Positions 1 through 6,025 of a stretch of 15,912 nucleotides of DNA are shown here, piece by piece (position 1 is the first letter of the stretch; the number at the start of each line of letters is the position of its first letter). Source of the DNA: an uncultured Bacillota bacterium. Its GTDB lineage: Bacteria > Bacillota_I > Bacilli_A > Izemoplasmatales > UBA1188. The notes beneath the pieces are model-generated. The model made no database searches. It was not told where the DNA came from and saw only the letters and a list, made by a program, of their open reading frames with translations. The stretch covers positions 1 through 15,912 of the forward strand of contig CALCVH010000006.1 in NCBI GenBank assembly GCA_937907585.1, read 5' to 3'. Position numbers and translations under genes: made by a program.

Positions 1-2
1 TG

Positions 3-569
3 TCTGTTCAAGATACTATAGACCAAGCTCCAGTACTAACTGTAACTCAAGACGAATATACAGGTAATGAAAGAAGAATTGGTACATATAATGTCACTGT
101 TGAAGCGACTGATTCAGCGCACAATACTGTTTCAAAATCATTTACGATTACTGTAACGGATGATATTGCGCCAGTAATATATTTAAATTCATATGTTATT
201 GATGTGACTTCATCAGTGAATTTATCTAAGATTGACTTTGAAAATATCGCATATGAAGTCATAGTTTTAGGAAAGAGTAAAAAATATACTTCAAAGGTTC
301 TATTAGATACTTATACAGGTCATGAAAATGAACCTGGAACATACACCTATAAGATGTTATTTACATCTGAAGATGGTGAAGAGATAGAAAAAGAATTTAT
401 AGTTAATGTCGGTGATAATCTCTATATTATCGATACTCAAGCTGTTAAGCAGATGAGCTATAAAAACATAGCGCTAATCATTGTTCTATCAACTTCTATT
501 GTTTTAGGATTGTCTTTAGTATTCTTAGGAATGAGAAGTAAAAAATTAACGAAGCTCATAAGTAAATAA
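3..569 (+). CDS. C-terminal part of a membrane-anchored surface protein with Ig-like domains (5' end outside window)
   Basis: The frame is open from the window edge to the TAA at 567-569, so only the last 188 residues are visible. They contain the end of one beta-rich Ig-like repeat (about 1-55) with a GTY...VTVEATD...FTITVTDD pattern, closed by an IAPVI linker. A second related unit (about 60-137) has GTYTYKM...EFIVNV. These resemble Ig-like repeats of bacterial cell-surface proteins (DUF5011/HYR type); this is family recognition by eye. A hydrophobic helix at about 155-177, followed by a lysine/arginine-rich tail, indicates C-terminal anchoring in the cytoplasmic membrane with the repeats outside. 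There is no LPxTG motif. A GTG at 204 could look like a start, but the upstream frame is continuous and repeat-like, so it is internal. A strong terminator follows. The ligand is unknown. Confidence 0.75.
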   Translation, partial: SVQDTIDQAPVLTVTQDEYTGNERRIGTYNVTVEATDSAHNTVSKSFTITVTDDIAPVIYLNSYVIDVTSSVNLSKIDFENIAYEVIVLGKSKKYTSKVLLDTYTGHENEPGTYTYKMLFTSEDGEEIEKEFIVNVGDNLYIIDTQAVKQMSYKNIALIIVLSTSIVLGLSLVFLGMRSKKLTKLISK

Positions 570-602
570 CAAAAGTCAGGCTTAGCCTGACCTTTGTTTT
601 TT
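570..602 (+). terminator. Rho-independent terminator of the surface-protein gene
   Basis: A perfect 7-bp stem GTCAGGC/GCCTGAC closes a TTA loop. The stem can extend through CAAA/TTTG across one mismatch, and it is followed by six T residues. It starts one base after the stop codon of the upstream gene. Confidence 0.9.
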
Positions 603-618
603 CGTGTTATAAAAAGTT

Positions 619-647
619 TTGCATATAGTTATATCTTATGATATAAT
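619..647 (+). promoter_or_regulatory. Promoter of the EF-G-like gene
   Basis: TTGCAT (619-624) and TATAAT (642-647) are separated by exactly 17 bases, a near-consensus vegetative (sigma-A type) promoter. The start codon lies about 45 bases further on, preceded by AGAGG at 683-687 with 6 bases of spacing. Confidence 0.75.
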
Positions 648-693
648 TTTCTTGACGAATTTTTTAAAAATACAATCTAAACAGAGGTAAAAA

Positions 694-2730
694 ATGAATT
701 ATTTAAAGGATCATGTTAAAAACATCGCTATTGTCGGTGGTATGGGCACAGGTAAAACTACGCTCGCAGAATCTATCGCCTTCGTAGCAGGAGCAATTCC
801 AAAAAAGGGTGATGTCGATAAAGGAACAACTATATCAGACTACACTCAAGAAGAACAAAATCATAAATACAGTATTTCTTCTTCTTTAATCCCAGTTGAA
901 TACAAGGGATATAAGATGAACTTCATCGACCTTCCTGGTATGAATGAATTTGTTCAAGATATTTATGGTGAACTTCCAATTTGTTCAGCTGCAATTCTTG
1001 TTGTGGACGCAACTAGAGGTGTTGATATCCAAACAAAGAGTTACTATAGAATGTTAAAAGAAAAGAATGTTCCAACTGTAATTTTAGTATCTAAAGTTGA
1101 TAAAGAAAACGTTGATTACGATCAATTAATCAATGCTTTAGAAGAAAAGTTTGGACAATCTATCGTTCCATTTATGTATCCAGAAGGTGGAAAAAACAAC
1201 TTCAAAGGTTTCGCTTACGCTTTAAACAAGAAATCATATGTTGGTGGAAAAGAAGGAGAAGTATCTGCTGAACTCGCTGATACTATCAATGCTGCATACG
1301 ATAAAATCGTTGAAGAAGCTGCAGCAAGCGATGATGCTTTAATGGAAAAATTCTTCGGTGGAGAAGAATTAACAGTTGATGAAATTGGTGCTGGTTTAAA
1401 AGCTGGTTTATTATCTGACTCACTCGTTCCAGTATTATTAGCTGATTCTTTACATGATACAGGTGTTAAACAATTATTAGAATTAGCAGTTGCTTTAGTT
1501 CCATCTATGGCTGAAACTAAACCTCTACCTTCTAATAAAGCTGATTTAACATATGATGAAACAAAACCATTTGCTGGTTATGTATTCAAAACAACTGTTG
1601 ACTCTTTCGTTGGAACTATTTCATTCGTATTAGTAGTTAATGGTTCTATGAAAGTTGGTCAAGAAATCGTTGTTGATGGAAAGACTGAAAAAGTTAACCA
1701 ATCATTTATTATGTGTGGTAAAACTCAACTTCCATACGATACTATCAATGCTGGTGATATAGTATGTATTTCTAAATTAGCTTCATTATATACTGGAGCT
1801 TCATTAAATGAAAAAGGTGGATCTATTGTATTTGAAAAACAAAAAGCACCTAGTCCTACATACTATAGAGCAATCTTACCAAAGAATAAATCAGATGAAG
1901 ATAAATTATCTGGTGCTCTACAAAAATTATCTCAAGAAGATCAAACTTTCGAAGTAGTAAGAAATAAAGAAACTAGACAACAATTAATCGGTGGTCAAGG
2001 TTCTGTTCATATCGACATACTGCTTGAAAAGATGAAAAATGCATATAAGGTTGATGTAACAACTGAAAAACAACAAATAGTATACCGTGAAGCAATCAAA
2101 TCACCTGGAGAAGCTGAAGGACGTTATGTTAAACAGTCAGGTGGTGCTGGTTACTATGGTGTAGTTGTCATGAAGTTTGAACCATGTGAAGAAGATTCAT
2201 ATTTCACTGAAGAAATCTTCGGTGGATCAGTTCCTAAAAACTATTGGCCACCAATTGAAAAAGGTTTCTATGAAGCTCTTGAACATGGACCTTTAGCTGG
2301 ATTCCCAGTTATCAATGTTCACGCTACATTAGTAGATGGTAAATACCATCCAGTAGATTCAAACGAATTAGCTTTCAAGAACGCCGCTAAAGACGCATTC
2401 AAGAAGGCTGCAGAAAAGATGAGAAAGATCATCTTAGAACCTATTATGCACGTTATTATCAGAGTTTCTGATGAATATCTTGGAGATATCCTAGGTGATG
2501 TTAATAAGAGAAGAGGTAGAGTTCTCGGCATGAATAAGGTTGGAGATTACCAAATCATCGATTGTGAAATCCCTGAAGCCGAAATCATCACTTATAACAT
2601 CGACTTAAAAGCTTTAACTCAAGGTGATGGAACATTCACAAGAGAATTCGTAAGATACGAAGAAGTTCCTCAAAACGTTGCTGAAAAAGTAATTGAAGCC
2701 GCAAAAGCATTACAGGCTCAACAAGAATAA
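694..2730 (+). CDS. EF-G-like translational GTPase (EF-G2/FusA2-type paralogue)
   Basis: This is a full-length, 678-residue protein with elongation factor G architecture: GTPase domain (about 1-270), domain II (about 290-385), and domains III-V (about 390-675). The P-loop GGMGTGKT is at 15-22. The usual EF-G switch I RGITI is replaced by KYSIS (58-62), the catalytic-histidine motif DTPGH by DLPGM (79-83), and NKxD by SKVD (133-136). The domain IV tip reads QSGGAGYYG (481-489), where EF-G has SGGRGQYG. A serine in switch I and loss of the histidine are typical of the EF-G-like subfamily, which often has DTPGY there, so this is probably not the main translocase. It should bind GTP and the ribosome; its precise role is not predictable. 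It is monocistronic, with its own promoter and terminator. Confidence 0.85.
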   Translation: MNYLKDHVKNIAIVGGMGTGKTTLAESIAFVAGAIPKKGDVDKGTTISDYTQEEQNHKYSISSSLIPVEYKGYKMNFIDLPGMNEFVQDIYGELPICSAAILVVDATRGVDIQTKSYYRMLKEKNVPTVILVSKVDKENVDYDQLINALEEKFGQSIVPFMYPEGGKNNFKGFAYALNKKSYVGGKEGEVSAELADTINAAYDKIVEEAAASDDALMEKFFGGEELTVDEIGAGLKAGLLSDSLVPVLLADSLHDTGVKQLLELAVALVPSMAETKPLPSNKADLTYDETKPFAGYVFKTTVDSFVGTISFVLVVNGSMKVGQEIVVDGKTEKVNQSFIMCGKTQLPYDTINAGDIVCISKLASLYTGASLNEKGGSIVFEKQKAPSPTYYRAILPKNKSDEDKLSGALQKLSQEDQTFEVVRNKETRQQLIGGQGSVHIDILLEKMKNAYKVDVTTEKQQIVYREAIKSPGEAEGRYVKQSGGAGYYGVVVMKFEPCEEDSYFTEEIFGGSVPKNYWPPIEKGFYEALEHGPLAGFPVINVHATLVDGKYHPVDSNELAFKNAAKDAFKKAAEKMRKIILEPIMHVIIRVSDEYLGDILGDVNKRRGRVLGMNKVGDYQIIDCEIPEAEIITYNIDLKALTQGDGTFTREFVRYEEVPQNVAEKVIEAAKALQAQQE

Positions 2731-2738
2731 TATAATAA

Positions 2739-2773
2739 ATATGGGCGTTACTCAGTGTAACGTCCATATTTTA
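2739..2773. terminator. Bidirectional terminator between convergent genes
   Basis: A 13-bp stem with one G-U pair (arms 2739-2751 and 2757-2769, loop TCAGT) is followed by TTTTATT on the plus strand and by a T/A-rich TTTATTA run on the minus strand. It lies between the stop codons of the EF-G-like gene and the minus-strand YjbR/EVE gene, so it can serve both. Confidence 0.85.
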
Positions 2774-3784
2774 TTCAAATATAGCTTTATTTATCTTTCT
2801 AGGTCCTCTTATGGTCCTAATGCCTTTTGATTCTAAATATTCTTTTGTATATTTATTTGAATCATATTTCTTTTCTAATTTAATTTTCATCACGTAATTC
2901 ATTTTTACATTCTTATCTTTATATTCATATGGAATGTTTACTTCTGTCGCGATACATTTATATAGCACACTTGAATAAGGGCTTGCGACATACATATAAA
3001 TAATATCCCCTATAGCGATATCTGTAGATTGTTTCCATATAATTTCTTCATTTTTATTAAATGCTTCTACAATATCATAATATTTTGGATTAGCTGGAAC
3101 AATCCAGGAATCTTTCTTTTTAATTAGTTCATAGGATTTATCTATTAGATTACAAATAACTTCATCATCAACTGAACCATCTAATAAAACTGAAATCCAG
3201 TTATTTGCGTTCATATGATAAGCTTTATAGATACCAACATTATCAATATAAGAATAAGCCATTCCATCCTCTACTTTAACATTTAGAATATTTATAACCT
3301 CGTTATTATTTCCATTATCTAATTTAGATCTTTTTACTTCACTAATAAGTCCAAACCATTTATTATTTTCTTTTCTTCTAAATATTCCAAATCCTGGGTA
3401 TTTTTCCCATAAGAATTCAATTTTAATACCATATTTATTATCTATATATTTTGGAATTGAATTCGCCTGAGAAGAAATAAATCTTTCTACACTACAACAT
3501 TTATCCCTGATATCAATTAGTATCTTTTCACATTCTTCTCTTAAATTACCAATAAAAGATCCAACTGGTCCTTCAATATTGATTTGGGTATATTCATCAT
3601 TGAAATCTAAATCAATTAGCTTTCCACTGGCCTTACCGTTACTAACACTTAACTCTAATTCAAATTTATTATTATGTATCTTTGTATTATAGAAAAAAGA
3701 AGATTCAATTTTTATGAATCCATATTCTAATAATTTTGTTTCATTAAAAATAGATTTATTAAAGATTTCATCAACAAGTTTCAT
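2771..3784 (-). CDS. MmcQ/YjbR-like protein with C-terminal EVE/PUA-like domain
   Basis: The protein has 337 residues from the chosen ATG (3782-3784). An in-frame GTG two codons upstream (3788-3790) touches the AGGT ribosome binding site at 3791-3794, leaving no spacing. The ATG has 6 bases of spacing and is preferred. Three parts are visible, numbered from that GTG: an uncharacterised N-terminal region (about 1-115) with beta-like stretches; a YjbR/MmcQ-like region (about 116-225, with WEKYPGFGIFRR and NNWISVLLDG); and a region (about 227-335, starting WIVPANPKYYDI, with GDIIYMYVASP) that looks like an EVE/PUA-superfamily fold. YjbR-type proteins have a CyaY-like DNA-binding fold, and EVE domains are linked to reading modified nucleotides; both are family knowledge. 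A nucleic-acid-binding role is inferred. No catalytic motif is seen. It is transcribed alone. Confidence 0.7.
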   Translation of the reverse strand: MKLVDEIFNKSIFNETKLLEYGFIKIESSFFYNTKIHNNKFELELSVSNGKASGKLIDLDFNDEYTQINIEGPVGSFIGNLREECEKILIDIRDKCCSVERFISSQANSIPKYIDNKYGIKIEFLWEKYPGFGIFRRKENNKWFGLISEVKRSKLDNGNNNEVINILNVKVEDGMAYSYIDNVGIYKAYHMNANNWISVLLDGSVDDEVICNLIDKSYELIKKKDSWIVPANPKYYDIVEAFNKNEEIIWKQSTDIAIGDIIYMYVASPYSSVLYKCIATEVNIPYEYKDKNVKMNYVMKIKLEKKYDSNKYTKEYLESKGIRTIRGPRKINKAIFE

Positions 3785-3802
3785 ATTCACACCTACATAT
3801 TA

Positions 3803-3808
3803 ATTATA
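3803..3808 (-). promoter_or_regulatory. Probable -10 element of the YjbR/EVE gene
   Basis: On the minus strand TATAAT stands about 18 bases upstream of the start codon. No good -35 hexamer is seen 16-18 bases further upstream, so the promoter is only partly supported, and the transcript would have a very short leader. Confidence 0.4.
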
Positions 3809-3832
3809 CTACTCATATATAGATTATCTCAT

Positions 3833-3866
3833 AAATAAAACAACACTTTGAAGTGCTGTTTTATTT
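3833..3866 (-). terminator. Terminator of the YwaF-like gene
   Basis: Long complementary arms (AAATAAAACA.CACTT against AAGTG.TGTTTTATTT) enclose a tight loop at about 3848-3851. The one non-Watson-Crick position is a G-U pair in the minus-strand RNA but an A-C mismatch in the plus-strand RNA. This supports function on the minus strand. The hairpin overlaps the stop codon of the gene at 3861-3863. Confidence 0.75.
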
Positions 3867-4628
3867 CTTTTTAATAATGTATTTTTCTTTCCATTTTCCG
3901 CTTTTATAATATTCTACCGAATCCTTAAACGAAAGAACAAATGTTAATACATAGAATACTATTAACGCAAATGCTGAAATTGTTAACCATGAAGGAACAC
4001 CTTTAATCACAAATGGTAGTCCCGATCTAAAATACATATAATCACCAGTTAATCCCAACAACCTATCTATTACTTCACAGTTTATTGTATGTACTATACA
4101 GCCTAGTACTAACCATAAATAATCCCCTGCGTATGGCCTATATTTCTTCATAAAGAACTCAAATGTAGGAATCAGTAATAAACCTGTATGTTGTAAGACG
4201 CTCTTTAAGATAGGAAAAGAGAACACTGTTGAACAGAATATTCCTTGAGGCATTATAAATGTTAAGACTCCTCCAATAAATCCAAATAGGTAGAACATCT
4301 TTTTACCAACCTTTAAATCTAATAATGAAATGATTGGAATTAATATACCACCAAGATTACATGGATACATTGGATATAGCGCTACAGCTTCTGAATGATT
4401 TACTGTAATATAAAGCACTCTCCACAAGACTTCAAAAAACAACTGAAAAATACAGATTGATTTAAGTATGATATTTTTTGTTTTAGCGCTAACTTTGTTT
4501 TCATTTATTGAAGCAATTATAGAAAAAAGTATTACAAAGAATAAAACGATAGCGGTAGTTATTAGATGCATAGCCTTATATGCTTGTTCAGCAGGTTCAC
4601 CCAAGGCGCCACTTATCCAATCTTTCAT
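3861..4628 (-). CDS. YwaF/TMEM164-family integral membrane protein
   Basis: The frame is open up to 4727, but the start is set at the ATG at 4626-4628. A strong AGGGAGG lies just upstream of it, inside what would otherwise be coding sequence. That gives 255 residues beginning MKDWISGALG. Several hydrophobic helices are evident (about 22-42, 54-75, 92-104, 111-127, 146-160, 170-183, 215-234), with a basic C-terminal tail. The WR(69-70)...YPMYPCNLGG(85-94)...FGFIGGVLTFIMP(115-127)...QHTGLLL(146-152) pattern matches the bacterial YwaF (TIGR02206) family, related to TMEM164. In animals TMEM164 is reported to act as a phospholipid acyltransferase using a Cys and a His. Cys90 and His147 are the candidate equivalents here, by inference. 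The substrate of bacterial members is unknown. Confidence 0.75.
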   Translation of the reverse strand: MKDWISGALGEPAEQAYKAMHLITTAIVLFFVILFSIIASINENKVSAKTKNIILKSICIFQLFFEVLWRVLYITVNHSEAVALYPMYPCNLGGILIPIISLLDLKVGKKMFYLFGFIGGVLTFIMPQGIFCSTVFSFPILKSVLQHTGLLLIPTFEFFMKKYRPYAGDYLWLVLGCIVHTINCEVIDRLLGLTGDYMYFRSGLPFVIKGVPSWLTISAFALIVFYVLTFVLSFKDSVEYYKSGKWKEKYIIKKK

Positions 4629-5013
4629 ATGGTATTTATCCTCCCTAAGCACCATAAGGGTATCAAACATAAATATATAATTCAATCGTTTTGATTTTAT
4701 CTGATTGAAAATAATTTTGATTTTCATTATTTATTAATAATTGGTAGTTAATGAAACATGTTGTATTAATATATATAACAAAAATCATATTAGGGTTCGA
4801 ATACAAACTAGTGGAAATTGGCGGAAAAAATCCAATTTTAAAGCTCATTTATGGTTATAAACAAAAAAGGAATAGACCGGGTTTGATCAATCCTCTATTG
4901 TACTACCTTAGGTAGTTTGTGAATAATATAAACGTAGCACCGTATATGAGACACATACGTACGGTGCAATGGGAGGGGCAAAGATTATTTTCTTTTCTCT
5001 ACCTTATTATTGA
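4629..5013. other. Non-coding interval with several hairpins
   Basis: No convincing gene is seen in these 385 bases. The interval contains the ribosome binding site of the YwaF-like gene and three separate inverted repeats: 4815-4838 (AAATTGG/CCAATTT), 4902-4916 (ACTACC-TTA-GGTAGT) and 4937-4967 (GCACCGTA/TACGGTGC with an inner TATG/CATA pair). A T-rich run on the minus strand (about 4862-4868) follows a weak imperfect stem and might help end the LysR-gene transcript. A GGGAGG at 4971-4976 is not followed by a usable start codon. Confidence 0.5.
4937..4967. repeat. Inverted repeat GCACCGTA...TACGGTGC
   Basis: Perfect 8-bp arms with an additional inner 4-bp pairing (TATG/CATA, with a 2-base bulge) form a stable stem-loop. 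It lies downstream of the LysR-type gene. There is no strong T-run next to it on either strand, so it is not a classical terminator. Its role is unknown. Confidence 0.5.
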
Positions 5014-5895
5014 TTAAATACTTACTTTTTCTTTGACATGGTCAATAAAAGCTTCGTCTAATAAAGATAATGGTTTATCTTTAAGCCAAACGAACAAATA
5101 TTCTACATAACGATATGGATTGATAACTTCTTTCGCAACAATGTTAGGATTCAAAATATATGATGTTTTGGGGAATAAACTAATCCCTATGTTTCGTCCT
5201 GATAATGCAGCTACATCTAAGTAATTGTCCATTCTACATATTATTCTTGGTTCGATATTTTTTTCTTTAAACCATTTATAAATTAAAGTATTCATAGACT
5301 GACGAGATGGTATTATTAAAGGCTCGTCTTTTAACTGTTCTAAATTTATAGTATTTCCATTCGCCATAGCAAGAGGATGATTTTTGTTCATGAACGCGGT
5401 TATTTTTTCTTGTCCAACTTTAAAACTATTTAATAATGTATTATCACAAGGAGAAGTGATTACAGCTAAATCTATTAAACCACTTCTAAGCTTTTGAATT
5501 AGTTCATCGCTATTACCATCAATAATTGAAAATTCTGCCTTATCGTATTGTTTTAAAAATGAATCAATCCATGAAGCTGCGATATTTGGAGCAGATCCTT
5601 CAACTAAGCCAATAGATATTTTTCCAGAGACGCCTTTTCCCATAGCTTTTATCTCTTCTTTAGTTTTATTCATTAAATATATTATTTCCTTAGCGTGTCT
5701 ATATAGTAGTTTACCAGATTCTGTTAGCTGTATATGCCTTTTACCTCTAATAAATAAAACAGTATCTAATTCCTCTTCAAGCGCTTTAATTTGGCTGCTT
5801 AATGGAGGCTGACTCATACAAAGTTTATCAGCAGCTTTAGTAATGTTTAATTCCTCAGCAATTGTTACGAAATAAGATAATATACGAACATCCAT
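5014..5895 (-). CDS. LysR-type transcriptional regulator, divergent from glnN
   Basis: The 293-residue length is normal for the family. The N-terminal winged helix-turn-helix (about 1-60) shows the family hallmarks: FVTIAEELNITKAADKL, then SQPPLSSQIKALEEELD, then F.RGKRHIQLTESG. A linker helix follows (about 62-88). The effector-binding domain (about 91-290) starts GKISIGLVEGSAP and contains the typical GLIDLAVITSP segment. AAGGAGA lies 5 bases upstream of the ATG. The gene is divergent from glnN, with 130 bases between them that contain a palindrome overlapping both predicted -35 regions. By the usual LysR logic it probably controls glnN-pyrG and itself. The co-inducer cannot be read from sequence. 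GltC-like control of nitrogen metabolism is an analogy only. Confidence 0.88.
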   Translation of the reverse strand: MDVRILSYFVTIAEELNITKAADKLCMSQPPLSSQIKALEEELDTVLFIRGKRHIQLTESGKLLYRHAKEIIYLMNKTKEEIKAMGKGVSGKISIGLVEGSAPNIAASWIDSFLKQYDKAEFSIIDGNSDELIQKLRSGLIDLAVITSPCDNTLLNSFKVGQEKITAFMNKNHPLAMANGNTINLEQLKDEPLIIPSRQSMNTLIYKWFKEKNIEPRIICRMDNYLDVAALSGRNIGISLFPKTSYILNPNIVAKEVINPYRYVEYLFVWLKDKPLSLLDEAFIDHVKEKVSI

Positions 5896-5939
5896 AATAA
5901 TCTCCTTTTATCATACAAAAAATATATGATTATGATTAT

Positions 5940-5967
5940 ATTATATATATTTTATTTGCAAAAGCAA
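5940..5967 (-). promoter_or_regulatory. Predicted promoter of the LysR-type gene
   Basis: Read on the minus strand, TTGCTT (5962-5967) is 16 bases from TATAAT (5940-5945). The -35 element lies within the ATTTGC/GCAAAT palindrome, which would allow autoregulation. The region is very AT-rich, so chance -10 matches are likely. Confidence 0.45.
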
Positions 5968-5969
5968 AT
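5954..5969. promoter_or_regulatory. Palindrome ATTTGC-N4-GCAAAT, candidate LysR operator
   Basis: Perfect 6-bp arms flank AAAA in the glnN/LysR intergenic region. It is the only GC-containing palindrome in an otherwise nearly pure A/T interval. It overlaps the predicted -35 of the regulator and the weak -35 position (5962-5967) of glnN. This placement fits a LysR-family activation/autorepression site, but the classical T-N11-A spacing is not exactly symmetrical here. Confidence 0.5.
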
Positions 5970-5984
5970 GCTCTAAAATACAAA

Positions 5985-5990
5985 TATAAT
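5985..5990 (+). promoter_or_regulatory. Predicted -10 element of the glnN-pyrG operon
   Basis: TATAAT lies 35 bases before the glnN start. At 17-base spacing the -35 position reads AAGCAA, a poor match, as expected for a promoter that needs an activator. A better TTGCAA (5956-5961) is 23 bases away, too far for normal use. Confidence 0.45.
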
Positions 5991-6014
5991 AAATTTTTAA
6001 GGAAATTTTTAAGG
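5991..6014 (+). repeat. Tandem 12-bp repeat duplicating the glnN Shine-Dalgarno region
   Basis: The sequence AAATTTTTAAGG occurs twice without a gap (5991-6002, 6003-6014). Each copy ends in an AAGGA core. The second, AAGGAG at 6011-6016, is 9 bases from the ATG and is the working ribosome binding site. The first is 12 bases further upstream. Confidence 0.85.
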
Positions 6015-6025
6015 AGAACCAAATT

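Noticed and set aside
204..569. GTG at 204 as the start of a complete small membrane protein
   Set aside because: The frame is open back to the window edge and encodes an Ig-like repeat that continues into it; there is no ribosome binding site before 204.
652..676. TTGACG...TACAAT as a second promoter for the EF-G-like gene
   Set aside because: The spacing is only 13 bases, too short; the TTGCAT-17-TATAAT pair upstream is much better.
4629..4727. N-terminal extension of the YwaF-like protein
   Set aside because: A strong AGGGAGG ribosome binding site lies within this stretch, directly before the ATG at 4626-4628, and the extension lacks family features.
4793..4812. GGTTCGAAT motif resembling a tRNA T-loop
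   Set aside because: The flanking bases (TAGGG and ACAAA) do not pair, and no acceptor or anticodon arms fit around it.
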